Both the position numbers and the translations under genes were made by a program. A DNA stretch of 64,000 nucleotides, from contig NZ_CP026995.1 of assembly GCF_013407185.1 (NCBI RefSeq), forward strand, positions 1,571,913 to 1,635,912. Direction: 5' to 3'. The stretch's first letter is position 1. Every line of letters starts with the position of its first letter. Below, in pieces: positions 9,103 through 17,849 of this stretch. The notes under the pieces were generated by a model. It ran no database searches. It saw only the letters and a program-made list of their open reading frames with translations, and was not told the origin of the DNA. The stretch is from Nitrosopumilus ureiphilus (GTDB taxonomy: Archaea > Thermoproteota > Nitrososphaeria > Nitrososphaerales > Nitrosopumilaceae).

Positions 9103-9336
9103 ATGGACAAACACAAACCATCTGATGAGATGATCAAAGAACTAGATAATCTCCTATCAAAAATTAATGCAATGGAAATTGTTGCGTCAGACGATTATCA
9201 AAAAAATTCAATCAAAATAATGAGGGCATTAGTTGAGGGTCAAATGCACGCAATCAATGAATTTCAGCATTTGAAAAAAGCAATTGATTTGCTTACATTA
9301 CAATTGTTTGATGTCCAAAACAAAGTCAACAGTTAA
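9103..9336 (+). CDS. Hypothetical helical protein, 77 aa
   Basis: A small soluble protein that appears to be two amphipathic helices (about 8-24 and 30-72) with no cysteine or membrane segment. No family is recognised. It overlaps the convergent zinc-finger gene by 11 nt at its 3' end. Confidence 0.6.
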   Translation: MDKHKPSDEMIKELDNLLSKINAMEIVASDDYQKNSIKIMRALVEGQMHAINEFQHLKKAIDLLTLQLFDVQNKVNS

Positions 9337-9874
9337 GTTTTGTATCGCTTAATCCACAACTAGTACAGCGATAAACAGTAGATTTTTCAAGAGTTTGTTC
9401 TGCCTTCATTTCAGAGCCACAGCACAAGCAAGAAATTTTTTGTGGTTCTAAATTTGTTTTCTCAGATTTTCGAACAGCATATTCAGGCTCTGTTTTTGGA
9501 GCATTTCCAGAATTGCATGGAGGTTTGTATCTAGACAGTATCTTGTTGCATACATTTTGCCTCTGATCCTGGTTTGATTCAAACATAGGCAATATTGCAA
9601 GGTACAATGATTTTTCAGACCCTGATTTCTGAACCCAGCATTTGAAATCTTGGTGTTGGGCAAAAAAGGATTTGTCATCAGTCTTTTCACAGTCACCAAT
9701 ATAGAGAATATTGAATTTGTCTTGATCTTTGGATAGGATAAGAAATACCAGTTTTTCCATGGGAGGTCCCCATTCATCAAGAGGAATTGGTCCAAGAAAT
9801 TCATACTGGAGAATTTGAATACTCAATGTAGAACTTTTAGAGTAACTTTCTTTTCTTTTTTTCCCAAAAAACAC
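9326..9874 (-). CDS. Hypothetical protein with C-terminal zinc ribbon, 182 aa
   Basis: The first 115 residues form an unrecognised alpha/beta domain; VFLILSKDQDKFNILYIGDCE looks like core strands. The C-terminal 35 residues hold a zinc ribbon, CLCCGSEMK then YRCTSCGLSD, two CxxC knuckles. Such a ribbon usually binds nucleic acid or protein. The role is unknown. The 3' end overlaps the convergent 77-aa gene by 11 nt. Confidence 0.65.
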   Translation of the reverse strand: MFFGKKRKESYSKSSTLSIQILQYEFLGPIPLDEWGPPMEKLVFLILSKDQDKFNILYIGDCEKTDDKSFFAQHQDFKCWVQKSGSEKSLYLAILPMFESNQDQRQNVCNKILSRYKPPCNSGNAPKTEPEYAVRKSEKTNLEPQKISCLCCGSEMKAEQTLEKSTVYRCTSCGLSDTKLNC

Positions 9875-9947
9875 ACGAGTTCCAGTAAATTGATCGCAAA
9901 ATCTAAACTTGAAAAGATTAAATTCAAGAGTTTTTGATTTTCAGTAA

Positions 9948-10196
9948 ATGAAAGAGCCTCACAATTATGCCAAAGTAGGATATGCAATGATTCTAGTTTC
10001 AGCTAGTCTTGCTGCAGTGGGTCTTTTAGCATTAGCAATCGGCTCAGATGTACTTTTTTCAGATAACATGCAAAGAGAAAATACGGCTCATTTCAATGAA
10101 TGCAAATTAAATGATTTCAAAACAGAAGGTTGTGAAAAATATTTGGATAGAATTAATAATGAAATTTCAGGAATTTACGTAGACCTAGATAAATAA
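9948..10196 (+). CDS. Small single-pass membrane protein, 82 aa
   Basis: One membrane helix (about residues 12-33, AMILVSASLAAVGLLALAIG) is followed by a polar domain with two cysteines (NECKLNDFKTEGCEKYL) that could form a disulfide outside the membrane. No family is recognised. It starts at ATG 9948 and ends one base before the convergent membrane protein gene. Confidence 0.6.
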   Translation: MKEPHNYAKVGYAMILVSASLAAVGLLALAIGSDVLFSDNMQRENTAHFNECKLNDFKTEGCEKYLDRINNEISGIYVDLDK

Positions 10197-10197
10197 T

Positions 10198-10884
10198 TTA
10201 ATAACCATTAGTAAAATCTTCAAGTATATTTTGATTTTTTGTCAGTTTATTCATTGCATAAAATGCTCCACCAACGATACCAGCCTGATAAAAGGTATAC
10301 AAGAAAACCCCTGAAGACGTAGGATCAGATTTTGTGAAACTCAAAACGAGAATTGTCATGAATACAAATGTTCCAACAAATGTTACCAATCTATTTAAAA
10401 ATCCAGAATTCATTCCAACAATTCGTTTAGTTGCAGATGCCATCAAGGTAATGCTTGTAATAATCAGGAATGTTGCGCCACCATTTGCCGTGACAAATTC
10501 ATTTACCCAGGGCAAAAGTCCATCGTTTAAAATTGAAACATCAGGCATAATACTACCTCCATTTATTGCAAAGTTTACAGCACTGAACATTCCACCTATA
10601 ACAAAAAAGAACAAGAAAATTTTTACAACAGATCTTTTAAATGAGCTACGAATTTCTGAGGGACTAACAGCTCTTTCTGTAATTCTTACCCCATAAAGAA
10701 ATCCAATTGCCATGGCAGGGAGGAACATGATATTAATCAAAATCGGGGATTCTTTGTGGATAGATTCAATTTGTGGATGAAAGACTAGAAACAGGATTAT
10801 TGCCAGAGATGCAGAAGAGGCAAACAATATCAAGCCCAAATATTTGTGGTTACTAGACTCATAGGTTGCATCCCAATCGTGCAT
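10198..10884 (-). CDS. Polytopic membrane protein, 228 aa
   Basis: A membrane protein with about six predicted helices (near residues 17-36, 48-66, 86-108, 130-150, 160-182 and 195-212). No transporter signature or cofactor ligand pattern stands out and the family is not recognised. ATG 10884 gives a short polar N-terminus (MHDWDATYESSNHK). Confidence 0.65.
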   Translation of the reverse strand: MHDWDATYESSNHKYLGLILFASSASLAIILFLVFHPQIESIHKESPILINIMFLPAMAIGFLYGVRITERAVSPSEIRSSFKRSVVKIFLFFFVIGGMFSAVNFAINGGSIMPDVSILNDGLLPWVNEFVTANGGATFLIITSITLMASATKRIVGMNSGFLNRLVTFVGTFVFMTILVLSFTKSDPTSSGVFLYTFYQAGIVGGAFYAMNKLTKNQNILEDFTNGY

Positions 10885-10931
10885 TTTATGGACTCTTAGG
10901 AATATAATTAAAGGCCAAATCGAAAAATCAT

Positions 10932-11198
10932 TTGGTCAAATTATCAATTCTGTTTACCCTTTTTACTGCTAGAATCCACAAGTATTTTGTGAAAAATGGA
11001 ATTTCCATAATTGTAGCAGGAGGAGTCATTGGAATCTTAGGAATTATTTTTCATCTTCAAGGGTACTCAGTGGTAGGACCTGAATCGTCATTTATGTATT
11101 CCAACCCAGATTGGATAACGTATGGAATCCAAATTGCAATAATTGGATTGATTACAGTAGGGATAGGGACAGCAATCATCATTATGAAAAAAGGTTAG
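10932..11198 (+). CDS. Small membrane protein with two helices, 88 aa
   Basis: Starts at TTG 10932. Two membrane helices (about 24-44 and 64-84) are separated by a short loop (QGYSVVGPESSFMYSNPD). The length and two-helix layout resemble many small thaumarchaeal membrane proteins, but no function is known. It overlaps the convergent Lrp-like gene by 4 nt. Confidence 0.55.
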   Translation: MVKLSILFTLFTARIHKYFVKNGISIIVAGGVIGILGIIFHLQGYSVVGPESSFMYSNPDWITYGIQIAIIGLITVGIGTAIIIMKKG

Positions 11199-11425
11199 TT
11201 TGTTACACGAAGTGTGATAGTGCTTCTAATTTTTTGGAGTTTTCTTATTTTGGTTGTTATTATATCATTCATTTGTGCAGGAGTATCTGTGACAAATTCT
11301 GCTACCAAGTCATAACTACCATAAGTTATCAAACAATTTTTTACTTCAGGAATTTCTTTTAATTGAGAATAAAGTGATTGTTCTTCACCTATTTCACAAC
11401 TAATTAGCATGTATGCTTTTTCCAT
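11195..11425 (-). CDS. Stand-alone Lrp/AsnC ligand-binding (RAM) domain protein
   Basis: A 76-aa protein consisting only of the RAM effector domain of Lrp/AsnC regulators: AYMLISCEIG, an alpha helix, VKNCLITYGSYDLVAEFVT, then the second helix and TLRVTN. There is no DNA-binding helix-turn-helix. Such stand-alone RAM proteins bind amino acids or small effectors and may modulate full-length Lrp proteins (family knowledge). No partner regulator is adjacent. Confidence 0.85.
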   Translation of the reverse strand: MEKAYMLISCEIGEEQSLYSQLKEIPEVKNCLITYGSYDLVAEFVTDTPAQMNDIITTKIRKLQKIRSTITLRVTN

Positions 11426-11494
11426 CTAAATCAAATTTTCTTAAAAAAACACCAACTTAAAGACATCTAAGAAATCATCTTTATGAAAATGATC

Positions 11495-12691
11495 TCAAAA
11501 GCCTGCAATCACAGGATCTTCAGGTTTCATTATCTCTCTTAACAAAATTGTTGCAAACATGCCTCTTGATAATGAAAACTCGACGGTATTTTCATGAGAT
11601 GAATAATCAAAACAATGTATTGCAGCTTGCCTAAAGCCACCTTCACTACTTACCTCCTGCATCTCTTTGATGAAAAAATCTTTTGGTGTGATCTCTTCTT
11701 GTTTTAGTATTTTAGTTATTTGATAGTCAAATCTTGTTTTTTTGTAATATGAATATCCAACAAAAGGCAATGCCAGTCTTTGATCTAAACCTTGTACATA
11801 TTTTCCAATGATACCATGAAAGTCAAAACAAACATCACTTGATTGAGCCTCAAAAAGATTTTCACCATCTAAAAAAGATAAACTTAGGGATTGATTGAAA
11901 ATAAAAGATTGATAGGCTTGAATATAAAATCGTCTCAAAGCTAATGGAATAGCTCGAATTGCGCTAATGGGATCATCATGTTCAATCATTTCTTTTAGAA
12001 CAATTCTTTCAACATCCATTTGATTTGGAACTTGATCAAAATATTGCTCATAGTTTGCCTTGTCTGAAAGTTTTTCACGAATCTCAGTATTTTCTTTTGA
12101 GTCATAAGAGGATGTGAAGGACAGTATCAATTCAACAGCTTTTTTGAAATCTCGCTGCAAAATGGCCTTACCAATCAGATGGGTTACAGGTCTTTTTGAA
12201 CCAAAACGTTGGTAGCCATAAAAATTCAAGATTTTATGAAATTCAGTAAAAGAAGACAATTCGTTTGAACATTCAGAAATTTTAATTTTGAAATGATTTG
12301 CTATCATGTCTTTTTTTGACAATGGTTTTTTCACGTAACCGATTTTTTCTAAAGAGTATTTTTCAGTTGAAAAATTTTCAATTGCTTTTCCTTTATTTCC
12401 AGAGCAGACAAATTGTTCTGTGATGGCAGATGCATCTTTTAGGCCAAGGGACTTTAAACGAATTCCTTTTTTTCGAAAAATACTAGATAGTGCATGATTT
12501 GTGTCAATTTTTTTCTTTTTTAGTTTGTATACAGCATATCCTTGTTGATCACTTATGGAGTTTTTTGCTTTCTCAGAGATGATTTCATTTACATGAAAAT
12601 CCTCAGGATCAACTCGGATTTTCCCTCCAATTCCAGAAAAAGTAGTACTGTAAACAGTAATACCAATTTGTGAATCTAAGTTTGGTATCAC
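11495..12691 (-). CDS. truD: tRNA pseudouridine(13) synthase TruD
   Basis: A 398-aa TruD-family enzyme that makes pseudouridine at position 13 of tRNA. Supporting motifs are the early VDPEDFHVNEI segment, YAVYKLKKKKIDT, the catalytic aspartate in GLKDASAITEQ, the GYQRFGSKRP motif and IQAYQSFIFNQSL. The length suits archaeal TruD with its inserted TRUD domain. The start overlaps the stop of the upstream beta-propeller gene by 4 nt, although the two functions look unrelated. Confidence 0.93.
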   Translation of the reverse strand: MIPNLDSQIGITVYSTTFSGIGGKIRVDPEDFHVNEIISEKAKNSISDQQGYAVYKLKKKKIDTNHALSSIFRKKGIRLKSLGLKDASAITEQFVCSGNKGKAIENFSTEKYSLEKIGYVKKPLSKKDMIANHFKIKISECSNELSSFTEFHKILNFYGYQRFGSKRPVTHLIGKAILQRDFKKAVELILSFTSSYDSKENTEIREKLSDKANYEQYFDQVPNQMDVERIVLKEMIEHDDPISAIRAIPLALRRFYIQAYQSFIFNQSLSLSFLDGENLFEAQSSDVCFDFHGIIGKYVQGLDQRLALPFVGYSYYKKTRFDYQITKILKQEEITPKDFFIKEMQEVSSEGGFRQAAIHCFDYSSHENTVEFSLSRGMFATILLREIMKPEDPVIAGF

Positions 12692-14289
12692 TCTATTGTC
12701 ACTGTGACAAATTTGCTAATTGCAACATCAGTAGATTGTGTACCAAGTAAAATTTTGTAAGTTCCAGGAACTGCATCTTCTGAAGCATGAATAGAAGTGT
12801 AGATTGAACGTGGAGCATCAGAATCTAATTGGAATGTTTTAGGAGAATTGTTGACAAGTTCAACATTTAGAAAATCATGAGTAGGAGACAGAATTAATGA
12901 AATTCCCAACAAGTCTTTATGTGATTTTGGAGATACAATAAAGTTGAAATGTTTTGTTTCACCAGGTGCAAGTGCTATTGAATCAGATTCAAATTGAATT
13001 TCAAGAGGCAATGAAACTGAAGTATCAACAACGCCTATGTTATTTTCAACCCATTCAGTAAACCAAATTTTTTCACCATCTATTGCAAAATCAAAGATTT
13101 GGGCCAAACCGCAATCAGCTAACATCAAACCAGTCCCAGGATCACAGTCTCCCCAATGAGGATTCTTTGAAGGAACATGATATTCCACAAGAGATTGGGA
13201 TTTGGGATCCATCACAGAGATATTGTTTGCAGTTTGTGCATTAAATACAAGTCTACCTTGTTCATCAGTTTCAATCCAGTAGGGTCTAGAAATAGGAGTT
13301 TTTACAATTCCAGTTTGATTACCATATGTGGCAGGTAACGGATCAGATGTTACGTACTGAGTAAATTCTTCAGTAACAGGATCAAAATTAAAGAAATATG
13401 ATGTAGTTGTGTCTGCCAACCAAATAGTTCCATCATCAGCAACTACTGAGCCATTTGGAGTAAGTAGTTCTGGAGGCAATTGATAGATTTCAATAAAGTC
13501 AAGTAGTGGAAGAGATTTTTCATCAGAATTTGAAACAGAATCAAAATACCCATTTTGATTAAATTTAACTAAAACTCCTCCTTGCTGGAATAACCAATTT
13601 GTAAACCAGACATTGTTATTTGCATCTATTGCAAAATCAGCAGTTACCGAATCATCAACAGGTGAGGGAATACTAAGATAATTAACATCGTCTTCAGATT
13701 GATTTGGATCTAAGAAGGTAATTTTATTTCCAGTGAAATCATTAATTATAATTTGAGAACCATGAATTTGGAGTTTTTGAGGCAAGGAATTTCCTTCAGA
13801 CGGATAAGATAGTCTACCATACTTTTCATCAATGGTTGAAAACTTCCATACAGAATCATATGTTTCATCAGTGTACCAAACAGTGCCGTCAGGAGCATAG
13901 TCAATTCCCCACATCATAGAACGTCCTCCTTTTGGCCAAGAAGGGTTGTCATATTCAGTAAATGTTTCAGTAGTAGGATCAAATTTTGCCAGATTTCCAG
14001 TATTTGTTTCAGTAAACCAAACATTTCCATCATAATCAGCTACGATTGCTAAAGGATTAGTACACAATGTTGGAATAGAATACTCTTGAATGTAATCAGT
14101 GGATTTTGCATTACTTGAACCACAAAACTGAGCACGTTGGTCATCAGGAAAATTATCAGCAGGAGTACCTGTAATTGTCATTTCAGATTCTTCTCCGTCT
14201 GGAAGAATGCCAGGAAGCGTAATCATTACAGTAGATGATAGTAAGATAAATCCAAAAAACACAGTTACCAGTATTGCTTTTTTCTTCAT
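12688..14289 (-). CDS. Secreted Vgb-like beta-propeller protein
   Basis: A 533-aa exported protein. The N-terminal hydrophobic segment (residues 4-27) is a signal anchor. Residues 70-430 contain repeated blades with GNVWFTE, GTVWYTDE, NNVWFTNW, GTIWLADT and KIWFTEW, the pattern of virginiamycin B lyase-like/NHL-type propellers. The last ~110 residues form a beta-sandwich resembling NEW3/Ig domains (VSPKSHKDLLGISL). Such proteins are abundant in Nitrosopumilaceae. The lyase activity of Vgb is not implied; a sugar, protein or metal interaction outside the cell is more likely. Confidence 0.85.
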   Translation of the reverse strand: MKKKAILVTVFFGFILLSSTVMITLPGILPDGEESEMTITGTPADNFPDDQRAQFCGSSNAKSTDYIQEYSIPTLCTNPLAIVADYDGNVWFTETNTGNLAKFDPTTETFTEYDNPSWPKGGRSMMWGIDYAPDGTVWYTDETYDSVWKFSTIDEKYGRLSYPSEGNSLPQKLQIHGSQIIINDFTGNKITFLDPNQSEDDVNYLSIPSPVDDSVTADFAIDANNNVWFTNWLFQQGGVLVKFNQNGYFDSVSNSDEKSLPLLDFIEIYQLPPELLTPNGSVVADDGTIWLADTTTSYFFNFDPVTEEFTQYVTSDPLPATYGNQTGIVKTPISRPYWIETDEQGRLVFNAQTANNISVMDPKSQSLVEYHVPSKNPHWGDCDPGTGLMLADCGLAQIFDFAIDGEKIWFTEWVENNIGVVDTSVSLPLEIQFESDSIALAPGETKHFNFIVSPKSHKDLLGISLILSPTHDFLNVELVNNSPKTFQLDSDAPRSIYTSIHASEDAVPGTYKILLGTQSTDVAISKFVTVTIE

Positions 14290-14337
14290 ATCTTAAAAAA
14301 TATCAAGCCTCGTTATATCTTATTCCAAGTATGTGAA

Positions 14338-14691
14338 TTAAAGTAATTTTAGATCAACAGTTATTTTGTCAATCAAATTTTCTGGAGCAGGACCAATTGA
14401 AATACACGTAGTTGTTCCAGGTGCAATCTGAGTATGTCCAGCATCGGTAACTTCAGACCAGGGAAGATTCAAGTCAATTGCATGTCTTTTAACTTCTTGT
14501 AATTCTTTAATTCCGGATACTTTGAGTACAATTTTTTCTTGTCCACCCCACCATTCACCATACCATTCAGGATGAGATCTTCTAACATGTTCTGCGCCAA
14601 GAACACAAGCATGCCCTACTTGGGCAGCTATCTTTCCTTTTCCCATTTTTAGATCAGTTCGAACAACAATTACTTGTTTAATGTCACCCAT
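14338..14691 (-). CDS. pth2: Peptidyl-tRNA hydrolase, Pth2 type
   Basis: A 117-aa archaeal/eukaryotic-type peptidyl-tRNA hydrolase that releases tRNA from prematurely detached peptidyl-tRNA. Diagnostic segments are KQVIVVRTDLKMGKGKIAAQ with the catalytic lysines, VGHACVLGA, the DAGHTQIAPGT loop and CISIGPAPE. Length and ends are normal for the family. It is transcribed toward the beta-propeller gene, with a 48-bp gap. Confidence 0.96.
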   Translation of the reverse strand: MGDIKQVIVVRTDLKMGKGKIAAQVGHACVLGAEHVRRSHPEWYGEWWGGQEKIVLKVSGIKELQEVKRHAIDLNLPWSEVTDAGHTQIAPGTTTCISIGPAPENLIDKITVDLKLL

Positions 14692-14880
14692 AATCTAATC
14701 AAATACAGGCTTAATGAAAAACTTTTGATTTTCATTACATCGTGTACTTTAATTGTTATTTAATATCATTATATCCATCCAAATTCATTCCAATTCGCAG
14801 ATAATACCAAAGCATAAGGAGGAATTGTAAGATTGGTTCAAATTTTATAGGAATTGAATCATTTCCAGATTTTCAAAAAT

Positions 14881-15147
14881 TCATTTACTTTTTCTTTTAC
14901 CGCGAAGCTGAGTTCTGCAGCAGGGACATCGAACTCCTTCATATTCTAAATACGTATCACAAGAAGTACATCTTTTGACACCATAATTGTATCTTCTATT
15001 CTCAGAACGATATCTTTCACAAATTCCTCGGCAGGTCAATTCTTACGGAACTAAGCATCTCTTGCATTTTGGACACAAGTTGACTTTTTGAAAATGATTT
15101 ATAAAAATATCCCCACATTTACCACATTGATTCAGTGATGCAAGCAT
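14881..15147 (-). pseudogene. Cysteine-rich zinc-ribbon protein with in-frame TAA
   Basis: Reading leftward from ATG 15147, 34 codons encode a zinc-ribbon-like segment (NQCGKCGDIF, then LCPKCKRC) and end at TAA 15043-15045. The same frame continues with LTCRGICERYR, KRCTSCDTYLEYEG and RCPCCRTQL to TGA 14881-14883. This second part is the pattern of a small thaumarchaeal zinc-ribbon family. It could be a separate 52-aa gene from TTG 15039, a single gene broken by a nonsense codon, or two adjacent genes. The rest of 14692-14880 holds a 38-codon open stretch without a usable start and nothing else supported. Confidence 0.55.
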
Positions 15148-15381
15148 TAACATACAAACATGAGTGTAACTGTAAAATTAAAACAAGATCTTTGTTTTAC
15201 AAAGCTAGAACATCATTTCAAGACTAAATTTTAATAACTATATAAAAAAGCATTCATCTAGTATTTCAAAACATCCGTAAACTATTTTGTTTAAACAATG
15301 AATATTTAATTAGAATAATTACAAATATCTTAAATTATTATAATATGATTGAATTATAAAACGGATTTAGTATGATGCGCC

Positions 15382-15822
15382 ATGAGCAAACAAACTCAAA
15401 CATTACAGAAACAAACTCAAACATCTGAGAACTTCTTTGATGTCTACAAGCAAAATGTAGAAAAATATTTTGAAAATGCAGTAGATTCTGTTCCACAGAA
15501 TCTGCAATCATTGACAAATATTCAATCAGAATGGTATAAAGCTTGGAAAGCTACAATTAGCTCTGCAATCTCTTTGCAACAAGAATTTGCAGCAAAGACT
15601 GGAATTAATACTGACATTTCAGAGGCAGCAAAAACCGCAATCGTAGATACCAACAAGCAAATTATCAAAGCTAAATCTGTACAAAATCAGATTTTTCAAG
15701 CAACTACTAGTGCAATCCAAAAAAACATCCAGACCTGGACCAATAGTGCAAGTACTTTTACTGATTTGAATAAAAATATTCTACAGTCATGGATTTCAAC
15801 ATTCACACAACCAAGAAATTAG
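15382..15822 (+). CDS. Phasin-like protein
   Basis: A 146-aa helical protein with the layout of phasin family proteins, which coat polyhydroxyalkanoate granules. It has an N-terminal polar Gln/Thr-rich segment, an amphipathic helix with NFFDVYKQNVEKYFENA, then regularly spaced helices with alanines and few charges to TSAIQKNIQTW. Thaumarchaea encode PhaC/PhaE-type synthases (general knowledge), but none is in this window, so the granule role is inference. The 234 bp upstream are very AT-rich with promoter-like TATA stretches and no other gene. Confidence 0.6.
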   Translation: MSKQTQTLQKQTQTSENFFDVYKQNVEKYFENAVDSVPQNLQSLTNIQSEWYKAWKATISSAISLQQEFAAKTGINTDISEAAKTAIVDTNKQIIKAKSVQNQIFQATTSAIQKNIQTWTNSASTFTDLNKNILQSWISTFTQPRN

Positions 15823-15925
15823 TGTGATGTTTTTTTCTTTTCTTTATTATTGAGGATAGTTCAATTCCTCACAGATCCATACTGTTATTGAAACAAGTAT
15901 GGTTCCTTCAGAGGGATTTACAGAA

Positions 15926-16107
15926 TTAGTTTAACACTCTCAATTTAGATTCAAATCCTTGTGAATTAATCTCAATGTCAGGACCACCTCTTGCAATTAC
16001 AGTCTTGATTTTTTACAGTCAGGCCACTTTAGATAATTGAGGATTATCTTCTTTGTTTTCATCTTAGCAATGAATCTAGAGATAAAGTGATCCTTAGCTT
16101 TTTTCAT
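15926..16107 (-). pseudogene. Small unknown gene interrupted at an A6 run
   Basis: From ATG 16107 the frame reads MKKAKDHFISRF to YLKWPDCKK, then stops. The neighbouring frame carries KTVIARGGPDIEIN and ends at TAA 15926-15928. Restoring one A in the A6 run near 16010-16015 joins them into a 60-aa basic protein (DCKKIKTVIARGG across the junction). No family is named. It occupies most of the 312-bp gap between the phasin-like and geranylgeranyl reductase genes. Confidence 0.45.
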
Positions 16108-16134
16108 CAAATTATTTTCAGAAACTGATCAAAA

Positions 16135-17322
16135 ATGGAAATAATTATGCCCAACCCTCAAATAATTGACAAAGAAACGAAAAATGTGTACTTTGATGTA
16201 GTAGTTGCTGGAGGAAGTGTTGCAGGATTATTGTGTTCAAGAGAAATTGCTTCAAAAGGATTTTCCGTACTTGTAATTGAAGAAGATTATGAAATAGGCA
16301 CTCCTGAGCATTGTGGAGGTCTAGTCAGCATTGCAGGCTTAGAAGAACTTGGAATAATTCCATTTAGAAAAACTTTCGAGCACATGATAGAATCAGCTGA
16401 AATCAAATCACCCAACGGAAACAGTTTTACAATTAATTCAAAGAAACAAAAAGTAGTTGAAATCAGCAGAAGGGAATTAGACAAGCAAATAGCTTTTCAA
16501 GCTCAGAATAACGGGGCAGTAATCAAAGTCAGAACAAGTTTTCAAGAAATAACAGACACAGGAATTAGAACAAAAGAAGAGAAAATCGATTGTAAAATTT
16601 TTGTTGATGCAAGAGGAGTTTCATCTCTAATTCATAAAGATAGAACTGGAATTTTATCATCAGCTCAATATGAGATTTATTCCAATTGGATAAAGAAAGG
16701 AAAGGTTGAAGTGATTTTCGATCAGGAAAAATTTCCAGGATTTTTCGCATGGATTATTCCATCAGGAGAAGGTAAAGGAAAAGTCGGAGTGGCAGGTAGA
16801 GGAATTAACGTAGCTGAAACATTAGACAAGATTCTAGAAGAAAGAGAAAAGTATTCAGTTATCAGAAAAATTTTTGCCCCAATTTGGATTAAAGGTCCAA
16901 TTGAGAATTTTGTTGAAGGAAAAACAGTAATTGTAGGAGACGCTGCAGGACAAGCAAAACCAACAACAGCAGGAGGTATTTTTACTAGTGGCATGGGCGG
17001 GATTTATGCAGGACAAGCAATTTCGAAATTTTTAGAAACAAATAACAAATCAGATCTGGATGAATATCAAAAAAAATGGATGGGTAGATTTGGTAAAGAA
17101 TTTGAAAAACAATCACTTGCTCGAAAAATTTTAGAGCGAATAGACAACAATACAATCAATAAATTATTTGAATCAATCACACCGGAAATCACAAAAGAGA
17201 TTTCCGAAAAAGATGATTTTGATTTCCACACTGGCTCAATTATTAAATTACTAGGAGTGAAGGGTTCGCTGAAAACTGCCCAAACTCTAATTGGCGGAGA
17301 ACTCAAAAAATTATTGAGCTAA
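16135..17322 (+). CDS. Geranylgeranyl reductase-family flavoprotein
   Basis: A 395-aa FAD-dependent oxidoreductase of the geranylgeranyl reductase family, which saturates isoprenoid chains of archaeal lipids or quinones. The FAD-binding motif is VVVAGGSVAGLLCSREIA near residue 22. EHCGGLVS follows. GDAAGQAKPTTAGGI near residue 270 is the second FAD contact and a family hallmark. ATG 16135 or ATG 16147 could be the start. Whether the substrate is membrane lipid or menaquinone cannot be read from sequence. Confidence 0.9.
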   Translation: MEIIMPNPQIIDKETKNVYFDVVVAGGSVAGLLCSREIASKGFSVLVIEEDYEIGTPEHCGGLVSIAGLEELGIIPFRKTFEHMIESAEIKSPNGNSFTINSKKQKVVEISRRELDKQIAFQAQNNGAVIKVRTSFQEITDTGIRTKEEKIDCKIFVDARGVSSLIHKDRTGILSSAQYEIYSNWIKKGKVEVIFDQEKFPGFFAWIIPSGEGKGKVGVAGRGINVAETLDKILEEREKYSVIRKIFAPIWIKGPIENFVEGKTVIVGDAAGQAKPTTAGGIFTSGMGGIYAGQAISKFLETNNKSDLDEYQKKWMGRFGKEFEKQSLARKILERIDNNTINKLFESITPEITKEISEKDDFDFHTGSIIKLLGVKGSLKTAQTLIGGELKKLLS

Positions 17323-17376
17323 AACGGGCTCAATTTCTAAGCAAGGTATAAATGATGTTTACAGAAAATTGGGGAT

Positions 17377-17556
17377 ATGTCGTCTACTATTTCATTACCA
17401 ACATGTAGTTGTTGTCACAGACCTATTATGCCTAATGATAAATGTGTAAAATTCAATTGTCCTAATTGCGGTGCAGATTTAATTTGGAGATGTCAAAGTT
17501 GCAGAGAAGCTGCAAGAAACTATACTTGTTCTTCATGTAATTTTCAGGGGCCTTAA
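17377..17556 (+). CDS. Small zinc-ribbon (HVO_2753-like) protein, 59 aa
   Basis: A 59-aa protein with four zinc knuckles: CSCC, CPNCG, CQSC and CSSC. This matches the small archaeal zinc-ribbon family associated with translation genes (DUF1610/HVO_2753 type). ATG 17377 gives the usual length. It lies 3 bp upstream of aEF1B and is likely cotranscribed with it, a conserved archaeal pairing. Confidence 0.88.
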   Translation: MSSTISLPTCSCCHRPIMPNDKCVKFNCPNCGADLIWRCQSCREAARNYTCSSCNFQGP

Positions 17557-17559
17557 AAA

Positions 17560-17841
17560 ATGACTCAATTACTATTAATAACAAAAATTCTTCCTGATGG
17601 AACCGAGACGGATCTGGACAAATTAGCAGAAACCATCAAAAGTTCACTAAAAGAAGGAATTTCAATGAAAAGACATGCCAAAGAGCCATTGGCTTTTGGA
17701 TTAGAATTTCTAAAAGCAGAATTTATTCTAGAAGATGAAGAAGGACAAATGGATTCATTGGAAGATGCCGTCAGATCAGTAGAAGGAGTAAGTGAATTTG
17801 AAGTGCTCAACATGAGTCGAATGTCAGTTGACATGAAATAG
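17560..17841 (+). CDS. Elongation factor 1-beta (aEF1B)
   Basis: A 93-aa archaeal elongation factor 1-beta, the nucleotide exchange factor for aEF1A. The ferredoxin-like fold is recognisable from [36 protein letters not shown] and [17 protein letters not shown] at the C-terminus. Length is normal. It sits between the small zinc ribbon and Cdc48, all on one strand with gaps under 10 bp. Confidence 0.95.
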   Translation: MTQLLLITKILPDGTETDLDKLAETIKSSLKEGISMKRHAKEPLAFGLEFLKAEFILEDEEGQMDSLEDAVRSVEGVSEFEVLNMSRMSVDMK

Positions 17842-17849
17842 GTGATATT

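Noticed and set aside
14692-14880. 38-codon open stretch on the minus strand ending NLDGYNDIK
   Set aside because: No usable start and no family; might be a gene remnant, but nothing supports it.
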